Part shown: positions 1 through 11,651 of the stretch, one piece after another | Numbering within the stretch: position 1 is the stretch's first letter | How the letters are laid out: the number at the start of each line of letters is the position of its first letter | Assembly (NCBI RefSeq): GCF_000611645.1 | Contig: NW_014013266.1 | Coordinates: forward strand, 1-29,177 | From: Monoraphidium neglectum | Lineage: Eukaryota > Chlorophyta > Chlorophyceae > Sphaeropleales > Selenastraceae | Length of the DNA stretch: 29,177 nt | Direction: 5' to 3' | Program-made: the position numbers and the translations under genes | The notes under the pieces: model-generated | The model's database searches: none | What the model was told of the DNA's origin: nothing | Seen by the model: only the letters and a program-made list of their open reading frames with translations

Positions 1-30
1 CCCCCATACCCCTCCCCCCCGCCCCTCCAG

Positions 31-3000
31 AGCGCCAAGTCGCTCAGCGACCAGCTGGCCGCAGCCAACGACACTCTGGACGTCAAGGGTGACGACCTGC
101 TGGCACTGCGGCGCACCAGCGCCAATGCCACACTGAGTCTGCAGCGCGAGGTGGCAGAGCTGCAGGCCGCCCTGCAGGACGCAAAGGCGGGGGAGCAGGC
201 GGCCAAGCGGCGCTGTACGGCGGCCGAGGAGCGGCGGGACGCACTGGTGGCGCGGCAGGCCGAGGTGGAGGCCAATGCCTCAGAGACGGAGCGCAGCCTG
301 GGGGACCAGCTACGCGCTGCTTTGGTGCGCGCGGACCGCTACCAGGAGGTGGCCACCAACGAGCAGCGCAAGCGCGAAGAGGTGCGTCGTGCAGCCAGGT
401 GGCAATGCTCTGTTTGGGTGCAGAGCAGGGGCTTCGAGCAACACGTTTTTTTCTTCCAAGTGACGACTTGTGCCTCAATGTTGGGCTGTGGCAAATTATA
501 TACGTCTGGCCTTAAATCTGCTGGTTCCCCACACTGCTTGGTCACCTCCTCACCAGGCCGTGCGCGTCATGGCTGAGATGAAGGAGCAGGCAGCAGCGGC
601 TGCCCGCGCCCATGCAGAGGCGCTTGAAGCCGCTGAGGCGCAGGCTGCGGACGCGCGCCAGCTGGCGGCGCTGTACGAGCAGCAGGTGGCTGACGTCAAG
701 GCGCAGCTGCAGGCATCCCAGAGCGGCGGCACGCAAGGCGCGCCAAGCACGCTGCCGGCGGCACGGCCTGCTCAGATGGCCGGGGCGGGGGATGTCGCCG
801 ACCCCTACCAGGCTGCGTCCGCAGCAGAGCTGCTTGGCCAGGATCCCGGGCGCGTGGCGGTTGGACTCCAGCAGCAGGGCAAGAGCTACTCTGACCTGGT
901 GGCTGACTACATCGACATGGTGGGAGGCGTGGTCAGCAGAGTGGGGGGTTGCCGCTTGGAAGCTGCTGCAGCAAAGGCCACTCTATCGGGGGTTGGCAAG
1001 GTTCAAGCTTTTTTGCTGCCCCTGGAGTCGTGGTCGCATTGACTGTTCCGCGCCTGTTCCCAGCTTATGCGTCCTCATGTCCCACAAATATGCAAACGGC
1101 GTCTCCCAGACGCACGCGTTCCGCATGGAACGCCTGAGGGCTCAGGAGCTGGAGGCCAGCCTGGACCGCCTCTGCACCGCGGCCAATCGCAAGGCTGCAG
1201 ACAGCGACCGTCAGCGCCGCGAATATGAGGGCGTGCGCGCCGCCCTCGCAGCGCTGCAGTCGGTTCATGCCGAGGCGGTGGCACGTGCGGGGCAGTTGTC
1301 CGCGCGTGCTGCGGAGCTGGAGCGTGAGCTGGCTGCCGAGCGGCACCTGGAGGCTGGCATACGTCAGGGGTAGGTGCATGGGTGGTTGGGGACTTCAATA
1401 TTCACAGTGTCGTGTGCAAGAACACAATGATTGGTAGGGACAAACGCAGCTGGCGAGTCAGATCTGGGTCAGCAAATAATCATCCCCACACCCAAAGACC
1501 GTTTCGCATGCCCTTTAAACCAGCCTGGTATTGCCTTGAACTCACCTGCTGCTTCCCTTGCCCGTACCCCCACAAACTCAGCCTGGCCGACAAGGAGCGC
1601 CAGGTAGCGGTGCTCACGGCCGAGGTGGAACGCCTGCAGGGCAGGCCCGTGCCACCGGGCGGCGACGGCGACGGCAACACCGCTCTCCTGGGGAGCGGGG
1701 CTCTGGATGCAGCCGGCGTGATCAACCTGCGCCTGGTGACATTCCGCTCACTGGCCGAGCTGGTGGAGCGCAACAGCCAGCTGCTGGCGGTGGCGCGCAG
1801 CCTGGCCGAGGACCTCGACGCCAGCAGGCAGGGGCTGGAGGCCAAGTACGCAGCGGCGCGCGCGGCAGAGTCGGCCGACGTAGAGCAACGTATTGCGGAG
1901 CTCACGGAGATGTGCAACGCCCTGGCAACGGAGGCCCAGGCCTGCAAGCGCGCTGCTGATGAGGCCCTGCGCGACAGGCAGGTGCGCGACCAGGCCGGCT
2001 GCGGCGGCGGCGGCGGCGGCAGGGCAGAAGGCACGCAGGCGGCGGCTGCTGCGGAGCTGGAGGCGGCATGCGCCAGGGTGAAGGAGCTGGAGGCGGCACT
2101 GAGCCAGCTGCGGACGGATGCGGCGGAAAGCGCTGCATTCATGCAGCAGCAGCTGGATGCGGCGCGCTCCGCCGAGGGCGCCTCGCGCAGCGACGCCGCA
2201 ACGGCACGCGCGCAGCAGCAGGTGTTGTCTAATGCGGCGGCGGCGCTGCAGCAGCAAGTGGCTGATGCCAACGCACGTGTTGAGCGTCTCACGGGCCAGT
2301 TGAGCTCTCACCGCGACCTGGTGGAAAGGCTGGAGGTGCAGCTTGAGCAGGTGGGTGGTTGAGGGGTGGCTGAGACTCGTGGCAGCGAGAGTAGTGAGGG
2401 GCGGACGAGAGCAGACTGCCGCTTGTCTGCCAAACAGACCTGTGCGTGCTTTGTTGATCCCAAAGCATTGGGTCATCCCCTGCACCCTTTTCTCTGACCC
2501 CCTGCACCCTTCAGGCGCGTGCAACAGCGGACGGGTCAGGCGAGGAAGCGCGCCAGATGGCCCGCCGCGCTGCCCAGATGGAGGTGCAGCTGGGGCACCT
2601 GCAGGCGCAGGAGGCGCGCGCTGCCGAGGCGGAGCGAGCCGCTGTCGCAGAGCGCGAGCGTATGCACGCTGAGCTCCTGGCTGCAAAGAGTGTTGAGGCG
2701 ATGCGCCAGGAGGCCCACGCACGCGAGGTGGCGGACATGCAGGTTCGCTCGCTGGGCTGGGGAGTGGGGGCTGGGGTCGGGGCTGCAGGTGGCGAGCCAG
2801 CGGTGGAACTAAGCAAAGCGAAGATGGGCCGTTGAGGAGCAGCAGGTCTGACGGGTGCTGACCTGCCTGGAGCCTGCTTCCGCCTTGATTGCATCTGTTG
2901 CATCTGTTTTAGTCAGCCGCTCGTTCGCACATGTCACGACTCGGCGCCCGCACCTTGGTTTGCACACCCTGTGCACTGGCTTGCGCTACAGGCGCGCATC

Positions 3001-5152
3001 AGTGCCCTGCAGGCAGAAGTTTCGCGGGCGCAGGAGGAGGTGGCACGTGAGAAAGAGCAGCGCACCGACAAGCTGGAGGAGGCTCTTAGGGAGGGCAGGG
3101 CCGCTCGCGCTGATGCAGACGTGCTGCGAGGCCAGTTGCAGGAGGCTCGCAGCACTGGCGCCGCGTCAGCGGGCAAGGCTGAGGCGCTGGGCCAGCAGCT
3201 GGCAGCTGCAGCGGCACGGCTGCGCGTGCTGGAGCAGCAGGCTGAGCAGCGCGAAGCTCAGGTGGCTGGTGCTGTGCAGTTGGGTTGTCTCCTGACGGCA
3301 AGCCTTTCAAGCAATTGTGTTCCGCCAACCCCTTGTGCGGAAGGCTGCGACGCACTCTGATTAGAAACTTGCCTCTGCTCCCCCTTGTGCTCTGCATTGC
3401 CTTACCCCTGCTTGCGCTTCATCTGCAACCTCAGGCTGCCAGCGCTGCAGCCGGCGGCGCCGAGGACGGCCCTGAGCGCAGGGTGCTGGAGCTGGAGCGC
3501 CGCTTGAAGGAGGCAGAGTCCCAGGTGGCCTCTGTGACGGGGGAGCTTGAGGCCACCAGGAAGCGCAATGAGGACGTGGCCACATTGCTGGCGGCGGCAC
3601 AGGCGGCGCAGAGGGACCTGGCGGCAGCCAATGAGTCGCTGCGCACGGAGAGGGACGCGGCAGTGGCAGCCGACCGCAATGCAGCGGCAGAGGCAGTCGC
3701 TCGCGTGCAGCGGCTTGAGGAGGAGAGGCAGGAGCTTGTCACGGCCCGGGACACAGTTCAGCAGGTGAGGTGTGGGAGTGGTGGCACACCTGGATAGGGC
3801 ATTCGTCCGGGAATGCATGCGGGTCAGTGGTTTGGCATTTTAGGAATGTTGTGCATACAGCACATGCTGATGAGCCACTTGCTTAAGCCGCTTGCGGACT
3901 GCATCAAGGGTTGTGTTGAGCGGGCTGGTGTTAACGGTGAAGGCAAAGCCTGCAGCTTGCGCCCCCTGCCCCCCACCGTCCTTGCAAACATGTTTGTGTC
4001 GACACCAACCTGCATTCACGCACCTTGCCTCCCCATGTTACCGCGTTGTTGCAGGAGCTGGCTACCATCCAGGCAACGCTTCACGCAGAGCGCTCCCGGG
4101 CCGCCAACTCTACAGGCCAGGTGCAGCGCCTGGAGGAGCAGCACCGCCAAGAGCTGCAGCGCCTGGAGGAGCAGCTGGCGGCTGCACACAGCAGCCTGGA
4201 GCGCGCTGAGTCGGTGTCAAAGGTGGGGCTGTTTAGGAATTCATCTCACATCAGCTGCGCACTCTGTTTGTGATGGCGGACACGGCTGCCAGCCGCTGGT
4301 GTCTGCATATTGAGCTCCTGCACCATCGCAGACCCTCCACGCCGCCACCCGCATCACGCCTTCAGGCTCAAACATACGATCTGGCGGCAGCGTACAGGCG
4401 CGCAGAGGCTTGGGAGAAGCAGGCGCTTGACGCACGCGCCAAGCTTGAGCAGGCGCATCAAGCAACGAGAGTTGCGCAGGAAGAGGCTGGAAAGCAAACA
4501 GCTGCGGCAGCTGAGCAGGTGCGGGTCAGCGAGGAGGCGCGCGGCGAGGCAGAGCGGCGGCTAGCAGAGGCACACCACGCCAACGACGCACTGCAGCGGC
4601 AACTGGATGCGCTGCTGGCCGGCAGCGGCAGTGAGGGGACGGCACAGCTGCCCCTGGCGCCAACGGGTGAGGAGTGGGGAGTGCAAGGCGCTACTACCTG
4701 GAGGCGCTTGCTGTGCAGCCTTACATTCCCGTTGAGCAGCATTTGGTTCCCCACCAAGTGATCCTTGGCCTCACCCAGGATATCTGACTCATTGCGTCAT
4801 GTCTTGCGGCCGCCCCTCAGCCCCATAGCCCCCACCCCTACCGCGTTACACTTGCACCAGGTGAGGGCCTGCTGGAAGCGCTGGCTGCCGCGCGCCAGGA
4901 GCGCGAGTACCTGGAGGGCCGCGTGGCCATGCTCAGCCTGGACGCAAAGCGCAGCCTGCGCGACAGGGACCTGGCCAGGCAGGAGGTCAAGGCCCTACAG
5001 CTGGAGGTGTGACAATGGGGCAGGGGCCCGGCTGGCAGAGCACATGGCGGGGCGCCTAGTGCTGGCAAGCACAAGCATTGCTGCATGCACGTACATGCAC
5101 GCCCGGGCTGACAAGTGTTTGCACGCATGATACTTGCCTGCTTGTGCGCACA

Positions 5153-5207
<55 letters not shown>

Positions 5208-6120
5208 GCGCGCGCGCGTGCGCGCACACACACATACACATTGACGCGTGCGCACGCTCGCATCCTTAGGTGCAGCAGCTGCGCCAGGAGGTTTCTTCCG
5301 GCCTCATGACCTCAGCTCAGATGCAGGAGGCAGCGGGGGCCCAGGAAGACCTCACCACCCTGCGCGAGTCAAACGCTCACCTGCGCGCTCACAACAAGGA
5401 GCTGCTCGCCGAAGCGCAGCAAGCGCGGCAGGAGGCGGCTGCGGCGCGCCAGCAGCTGCAGCCCCTTCAGGACCGCATCACGTGAGCGGGTCTGAGGCTT
5501 GCATGGCGTGGAGGTTGTACGCACGCAGCCAGGGAAGGAGTGGAAGCTGCCCAGAGATTTGTGATTGAAACCCGACGACGCGGCTTGCAAGAAGAGGTGT
5601 CACTTCCAGAGATGGGGCGCCCTGCAATTGTTTCTGCAACCTGTGAGCGTGCATGCTGGGCAGTTGCTGAACACTACAGCTTTGAAACCCCTTTGCCTGC
5701 TCCTCCCCGTCACAGGTCGCTGGAGGTGTCCCTACAGGTTGAGAAGGAGGCTGTGCAGAGCGCCAATGACACCGCGCAGCGAGCTGAGGCGAGCCTTCAG
5801 CGCATGGTCCAGCGCTATGGCTCTGTCGACATGGAGGAATACAACAGGGTCAAGGAGGAGAGCCGGCAGGCCAAGGTCAGTAGGGGTTGCGGCAGAGGGC
5901 TGGAGCTTCTGTGCTAGGCTTGGCCGCAAGGCACATGGGCATCAGCAGGCAGGCTGAGTAATCATCAACTGGTTGATGCATGGCTTGCTCCAAGTCTACA
6001 AAGGAACTCGTTTTTGACTGCAGTGGGGACAGCCGTGTTGTTCTGGATGATTTTCAACTCAAATAATCCTTAGGCCTTCATTTTGGCTTCATGCAGACGC
6101 ATTCATCTGAATCCGTGCGT

Positions 6121-6156
<36 letters not shown>

Positions 6157-7155
6157 TGCCCTGCCCTGGTTCAGGAGGATCTGGTTGCTGCCAACAAGGC
6201 CCACGGCGCCGCCACTGAGGCACTTCACTCCGCCCAGGCAGACGCTCAGCGGCATGCTGAGGCAGCGGCTGTGGCCACCACCAAGGCTCAGTTGCTGGCA
6301 AAGCAAGCAAAAAATGCAGAGAATGACGCACAGCAGGCGCGCTCTGCGCTGGCAGGTGCGGAAGAGGCGCGGGCCAAGGTGGAGGCCGCCAGGGCGGATC
6401 TAATCAGCAGGTCCAACAACATCATAAAAAAGATGCAGGTGCGCGCATCAGGTTGTCCAGTCGCGATCAGTGGGTGCAAGCCGTGGATGCTGCAATGGTT
6501 TCTTTGGTGCCAATGGCAATGCTGACGCTTCCAGCACTACTTGCTGTTTGCTCTATGGTCGAGCGCGCGGCATGGGGATGCTGCCCTGTTGCACTTAACC
6601 CCTCCAGGAAAACCTGGACAAGTTCAAGGCCGACGCTGCGGCGCAGCGCAAGCGGGCCGATGATCTTGCAGTCAAGGAGACACAGCTGACGCAGCAGGTG
6701 GATGGTTTGAAGCAGCAGGTTGAGGGTCTGCGGCAGCAGGTGGAGAACATGACGCAGCAGCTGCAGGCGGCGGAGGCGCAGGCAGTGCGGGGGCGTAACG
6801 ACCAGCTGCAAAAGGAGCTGCTGGAGCTGCGCAACAAGCTTGATGCAAAGGTGCGCGCCACTTGGCTGGGGCGAGAATTGCCCGCGGGGTCGAGGGTGGG
6901 GAGCTACAACCGTGCATGCCGCAGCCCTGGATCGCCAAGCCCCTGTACTTCTCAGGAATAGTGCAAAAGCGAAGTAGCTAAACCATGTGTACATCAACTT
7001 CCGCCCATGTTGCAGGAGCAAGCACAGGCCGCTGGTCGGCGACGGCAGGTGCCGGAGCCTGTGCCTGTGCCGGAGTTCGTGGCCAAGCAACAGGCTCGAG
7101 AACAGCCTGAGGCGGCGGCGGCGCAGCAGCAACCGGGCTCGCTGCTGCCATCATT

Positions 7156-7210
<55 letters not shown>

Positions 7211-8154
7211 TCACCACCGGCTACAGTGGAGCGCAAGGCTTCCGCCCGGCCCAGCATCCCAGCAACCAGTGGCTCTGCCGGAAGGGGCACAGCCGTAGGC
7301 GGTCACTCCAGAGGAGGGGGACGAGGTGCTGAGACAGGGCGTGGCAGTGGGCGCGGCACGGCCGCTCGCCCACTTGACCCCACTGCCCCTGGATTCAAGC
7401 CCACGCCGCCCGCCTCTCTGGCTTTAAAGGGTGCAACGGCAGGAGCAGCGGCAGGAGCAGCAGCGCCAGGCGCTGGCAGCCATGGTGGCAGCCAGGGGGA
7501 GGAGCAGGCACGCAAGGCTCAGCACCAGCAGCCCTCTGCGCTGTCGCAGCTGCCGCCGCCACAAGCGCAGCTTCCGTCGCAAGAGCAACAAGCAGATCAG
7601 CAGCGGCAGCAGCAGCGGGAGCAACAGCCTATGGCCCAACCGCCCCCGCCTAGTGGGAAGCCTGCAGCCACCGAGGAGGAGCTGCTGAAGCTGAAGCTGC
7701 AGGCCAAGAAGCGATTCAAGCGCGGCGCTGCACCGGCAATCGCGGCCTCTGCAGCCGCAGGCGAGCAGGCCGCGCAGGCTCCCCCTGCAGCAGCAGCTGC
7801 CGCTGCGGCGGCCGCTCGTGCTGCTAGTAGTGAGGGTGCAGAGGCAGGCGGAAGGCCTCAGCCGTCGGGCGCAGCAGCACCAGCATCTGTGCACACACCC
7901 GCAGAGCCACAGTCACCCCCCAGCAAGCGCCCTCGCATTGCCATCGGGGGCCCCGCTATGGCGCCATCTTCAGGCGCTGCAACTGCCAGCAGTGAACAGC
8001 AGCAACAGGAACAGCTGCCGTCCGGCCAGCAGCTGGAGGAGAGTCAGCCTATTCTTGATGCGCCAGGGCAGCATGGCGAGCAGCAGCTGGCGCCCATGCA
8101 GCACGATGAGCTGTCGCCGCAGCGGCACCAGGAAGATGCGCAGAAGCAGCAGCA

Positions 8155-8194
<40 letters not shown>

Positions 8195-9675
8195 CCGGTG
8201 CAGCCTGTTGAGTGGCACGAGCAGGCACAGGAGCACCATGTTGAAGAGCAGGCACATGAAGGGGCAGGGCGACAGCAACAGGAGGCGCGACAGCAGGAGG
8301 AGCAGGCAGAGGAGGAGCAGGAAGCTCAACGCCAGCTGCTCAGCGAGGAGCCCCACAGCGAGGGCGGCGGCAAGGAGGGGTTGGACGGGGCGGAGGCTAT
8401 GGAGGCTGATCAGGGGGTGGACCAGGAGGGGCTGGAGCAGCAGGGGCCGGAGCAGCAGGGGTCGGAGCAGGGAGCCACGGAACAGGCTGCGGCCACTGAT
8501 CAGGTGCCAGTGGCAGAGCGTCAGGCATCCGGCGCGCACAAGGGTGAGCAGGCTGCAGAGCGCCAGATGCCGGAGGTGCCCGCGGTGGGCGTGGGCGAGC
8601 AAAATGCAGCCCACTGGCATGGCGGAGCTGGCCCGGATGAAGAGGTGCAGGGACAGAGGGATGACCCAATCGACGTGGACGAGACGGCGTTTGGCCAGCA
8701 GCAGGAGGAGCAGGCTCTGGAGCACAAACAGGAGGATGGTGCGGCAGGAGTGGATGAACTTGTGGCCGAGGAGGGTGAGGCCGTGGCGCTGGAGGACGAG
8801 GAGATGCTGGAGCAAGGCGAGCCGGGGGGTGAAGATGGTGGTGGTGATGAGGAGGAGGGCCGGCAGCAAGGCGATGACGTGGCGGAGGAGTTTGACCTGG
8901 CAGCTCTCGCAGGGGACGCTGGCGCAGTGGAAGGGGGCTTCTGGCAGGATGGCGGTGATGGCGGGCTGGGCGCTGTCGGCCTGCCTGACCTGGAGGACGA
9001 GCTGCGCGAGGGCCTGGAGGGTGCGCCACACGCGGGCGGTGCGGCACAGGAGGCAGCAGAAGATCTGGCGGCAGCCGAGGGAGCAGTTGGTGGCAGCGAC
9101 GGTCGCATTGAGCAGCCGGCTGCGACAGAGGAGCTGGAGGAGCCTGGCGAGGGCGGGCAAGGTGGGCACCCAGGTCAAACCAGGCGGGCTCGTGAGTGCT
9201 GTGGTTGTGCATCAGAGTCCCAACGGCACAGATCCTTTTGTGCAGTTTTTGGCATATCAGAATGGCACATGGCTCATTCCCAACACATTGTGCTCCAACC
9301 GCACATTCCGCCTCAATTACAATTCCCCTTCCATCTTCCTCAGGTGATGATGACGGCGACACGGTGCCCACATACTCACGGCCGCCGATACACGAGCAGC
9401 AGCAAAAGCAGCAGCAGCAGCAGCAGCAGCAGGAGCAGGAGCAGCAAGCAACTCAGCAGCAGGTGCTGGAGCAGCCACCGCCAGCGGCTGAGCCCGGGCA
9501 GCTGGCTGGCGAGGCTCAGCGCCCCACGCAGAACCCCGCGCAGCAGAGGCAGGCGACCCCAGACCCGGGCGCAACGCAAGGCGACACGGAAGCCGGCACA
9601 GCGGCAGGCGGCAGACGCAGGCGCGCTCCTATTGTTTGGGGCTTAGACAAGTCGGATGATGCAGCCGGCCAATAG
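31..9675 (+). CDS. NUA: Nuclear pore basket coiled-coil protein, TPR/Mlp1/NUA-like (5' end missing)
   Basis: Exons by consensus and phase: 31-381, 557-940, 1110-1369, 1582-2350, 2515-2742, 2992-3261, 3435-3764, 4055-4222, 4366-4666, 4861-5006, 5270-5481, 5716-5875, 6175-6438, 6608-6850, 7016-9161 and 9344-9675 (stop). Phases agree throughout and give 2187 residues; bases 1-30 are the end of an upstream intron. Residues 1 to about 1362 are almost unbroken heptad-type coiled coil rich in E, Q, A, R and L. The stretch with [16 protein letters not shown] and the later [15 protein letters not shown] resemble the central part of TPR/Mlp1/plant NUA. The remaining ~825 residues are disordered, with poly-Q, alternating Q/E and acidic blocks. 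Basic patches AKKRFKRG (about 1590) and SKRPRIA (about 1665) look like nuclear localisation signals. The family forms the nuclear basket and anchors mRNA export and spindle-checkpoint factors. The layout and length (Arabidopsis NUA is about 2100 residues) support the call; another giant coiled-coil protein is possible. The donor of the second exon could instead be at 932. Confidence 0.72.
5157..5244. repeat. Intronic (CA)n followed by (CG)n alternating purine-pyrimidine tract
   Basis: About 24 CA units (5157-5205) run into CG/TG/CA alternation up to about 5244. It lies in the NUA-like gene's intron 5007-5269, ending about 25 bases before the 3' splice site. Alternating CG/CA sequence is the classic Z-DNA-forming type. 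Confidence 0.95.
6122..6152. repeat. Intronic (CA)n microsatellite near a 3' splice site
   Basis: An uninterrupted run of about 15 CA units in the intron 5876-6174 of the NUA-like gene. It ends 22 bases before the acceptor, in the place where a polypyrimidine tract is normally expected. Confidence 0.95.
7157..7210 (+). repeat. CAG tract coding poly-Q in the NUA-like tail
   Basis: Seventeen CAG codons followed by one CAA give 18 consecutive glutamines in the large penultimate exon. Confidence 0.95.
8143..8192 (+). repeat. CAG-rich tract coding poly-Q
   Basis: A second, lightly interrupted CAG run in the same exon of the NUA-like gene, read as glutamine with isolated K and E residues. Confidence 0.9.
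9396..9446 (+). repeat. CAG-rich tract coding poly-Q in the last NUA exon
   Basis: A third CAG run, interrupted by AAA/AAG and GAG codons. It is read in the glutamine frame only if the intron 9162-9343 is removed, which supports the splice model. Confidence 0.9.
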
Positions 9676-9725
9676 GATGGTGCAGGGGCCCGTTGTGCAA
9701 GTCTGTTGCAAGTGTGTTCTTTTGA

Positions 9726-9730
9726 TGTAA
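9726..9730 (+). promoter_or_regulatory. Putative polyadenylation signal TGTAA of the NUA-like gene
   Basis: TGTAA, the usual poly(A) signal of chlorophyte nuclear genes, lies about 50 bases after the stop codon. Confidence 0.6.
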
Positions 9731-9891
9731 CTCAACGTTTTTTTTGAGGCGTACTGCGTGAGGAGGTACATCGGCGCTGCCTTGCAGTCGGTCTGCTGCG
9801 GTGTGCTAATGCTGGCTGATTTTTGGCACCCACCCAGCATACAGAGAAGTGTACCAAGCACAGACAGGGACGACAGGCAGGACACAGCATC

Positions 9892-9896
9892 TTACA
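9892..9896 (-). promoter_or_regulatory. Putative polyadenylation signal TGTAA of the prefoldin gene
   Basis: TGTAA on the minus strand about 90 bases after the prefoldin stop. It does not overlap the signal of the convergent NUA-like gene, so about 160 bases separate the two poly(A) signals. Confidence 0.55.
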
Positions 9897-9985
9897 ACAT
9901 AGCTGGTCGCGTCTGCGCAAAGCGACCACCACTGAAAAGGGTGCGTTGGCAACGCCGCTGCCACTTCTCCAGGTTTCCGCAGCCG

Positions 9986-10732
9986 TCACTCCTCCAGGTT
10001 GATATTGCCGCTCCCCAGCCGTGCGTAGAGCGCCACCTTGAGGTCAGCCAGCCGCGAGGTGACGCCGCCCAGCTCCTCGTGCAGCGCCGCCAGCAGGGTC
10101 TGCGCCTCCCCCGTCAGAGCCTCCACCTTGGACTCTGCATCGTCCTTGGGCGTGTGCAAAAATGCTGCGCCCACCAACATCCGCACCCCGCCGTCCTCGC
10201 CGTCATCGTCATCAGCCAGCATCAGCTCAGCGGACGCGTCCTCCAGATCCTCCAGCTGCTTCTGTAGTGGTGAGGGGGTGCAGCCGCAGAGCAACGCGCA
10301 GCGTGGACAGCTGCACTTGGCAGTGGCCGAATGTGCTTGCTGACATGCTTGTATCCAGCTGATTGCCTGTTGACGAATGCTACCTGCAGCTTCAACTTCA
10401 GTGTTCCTGGAAACAATTCAGCACCCACCCAGGCACCATCCAACCTCGCTGCAACGCAAACAAGTGAGCACCTTGGTGCCGTGTATCTGCGCTTCCAACT
10501 CGTGCCGCCGAATGTTCAGTTTGCTGAACGTGTTGATATTCTGCTGATCCTCCCATGTGACCTGCACCTGCTCTGTGCTCTGCGTTGACAAGGGCGCGAA
10601 TGGTGCAGCGGAGTCGACACAGCGACAGCGTCGTTGCAGCGGCGATCGCGACCGACGGAGAACGAGCTGGGCAACAGGGTCGGGACACAGTTATTGGTCG
10701 TGCTACAATACACTTACCCCTTTCTTTGCCAT
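9986..10732 (-). CDS. PFD4: Prefoldin subunit 4
   Basis: Three exons on the minus strand: 10718-10732, 10472-10579 and 9986-10261, all joined in phase 0, give 132 residues, the usual size of subunit 4. The first exon codes only five residues (MAKKG) and ends in a strong GTAAGT donor. Exon 2 carries WEDQQNINTFSKLNIR, matching the family's WEDQQxIN...F N-terminus. Exon 3 carries LEDASAELMLADDD, the beta-hairpin region, then a second helix ending ADLKVALYARLG...NINLEE, which is the family's C-terminal signature. The protein is a beta-type subunit of the hexameric cytosolic chaperone that delivers unfolded actin and tubulin to the CCT chaperonin. It converges with the NUA-like gene. Both introns are short and use GT-AG. 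The very short first exon would be easily missed by automatic gene finders. Confidence 0.92.
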
Positions 10733-11582
10733 GTTTGCCTGGAGACCAGCCTCAGATCGCGCGCGCGCTGATCAACGCTTTCGTCCTGTAGAACACACAA
10801 AGCCGTCTGAAAGGCAACAATGGTGATTTTGGTGACGGCATAGCAAGAGTGAATGTGCGGTCCACCTTTCCTCTACCCGGCCTCAGGAACCAAGGAAGTA
10901 CGGCGGCGACGCCTTGCGGCTGCCAACACCACCCCCGCCCGCCGTGGCTGGACGATTACGCCGCAGTACAAGTAGTGCTGCCACGAGGCACGTGCTGCAT
11001 GGTCAAGTCTGATTTTACCATTGCCAGCTCCACTACATTGCTAGTTTGTAGCGCCCACTTCTGTACGTGTGCTGACGGCCGATTGTTTGCTCCTGCAGAC
11101 TGTTGGGCGGCTCAGCCTCCATTGTTTGTGGGCTGCTTGGACTTATGCACTGCTGCTGAACCCTGGGCATTTGCCGCCTTCCGCGCCAGGCGCCCCGCAG
11201 GGCATGTGCCCGCGCAGTGCAGTGCTGCTTGGCGCAAACGCCCGGTGGTCGCGGCTGAAAGTACGAGAAAAACAGCGTTCCCGTGACCGATTGCGCTGTG
11301 TTCTCCGGCCACGTCCGTGCTGGTAGCAGCACCGCCATACGTGGCAGTACTGCCGGCGCTGCCGCACCCTGACCGTGCCTGCTGGCCCCCGCCCGTGATG
11401 CGCTTCAACTGACAACTACCTGAATCTCTCAGCATCATGCTCACTGCATGTCTGCCATGTGTCCTGCATTGCAAGTGCCTCTCAGGCGCAGCTAGCCTGC
11501 CCAACGCGACCGTAACAAAATCTCTACCCGTGTGAACGTTCGGCCGCAGCTGTGTCGGATGTGCTCAACGCACGAGAAATTG
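10733..11582. other. Intergenic: prefoldin promoter side and NOT3 3' flank
   Basis: Several open frames of up to 145 codons occur on both strands, but none resembles a known family, carries poly-Q or coiled-coil structure, or can be spliced to a recognisable exon. It is best read as the shared space between two minus-strand genes. Confidence 0.5.
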
Positions 11583-11587
11583 TTACA
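11583..11587 (-). promoter_or_regulatory. Putative polyadenylation signal TGTAA of the NOT3 gene
   Basis: TGTAA on the minus strand, 65 bases beyond the NOT3 stop codon, implying a very short 3' UTR. Confidence 0.6.
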
Positions 11588-11651
11588 ACTGTGTGCCACC
11601 TGCCAATCATCCGGTGATTGCCCAAACGGCAGCATCAGCTGGGCAGCATGG

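Noticed and set aside
1480..2722. Minus-strand frames of 270 and 324 codons opposite the NUA-like coiled coil
   Set aside because: They are shadows of the coding strand, A/S/R-rich without family features. The plus-strand exon has coiled-coil heptads and matching phases.
5056..5309. Poly-(TH) and poly-(CV) frames over the CA repeat
   Set aside because: They are produced entirely by the dinucleotide repeat within an intron.
6467..7132. 221-codon minus-strand frame
   Set aside because: It crosses two supported exons and two introns of the NUA-like gene and shows no motif.
7818..9347. 509-codon plus-strand frame and 402-codon minus-strand frame overlapping the NUA-like tail
   Set aside because: Both are by-products of CAG/GAG-rich coding sequence, which is open in several frames. 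They read as poly-S/R and poly-L and have no splice continuity.
10849..11286. 145-codon plus-strand frame between prefoldin and NOT3
   Set aside because: It is Cys/Trp/Pro-rich with no motif and has no flanking exons that continue it.
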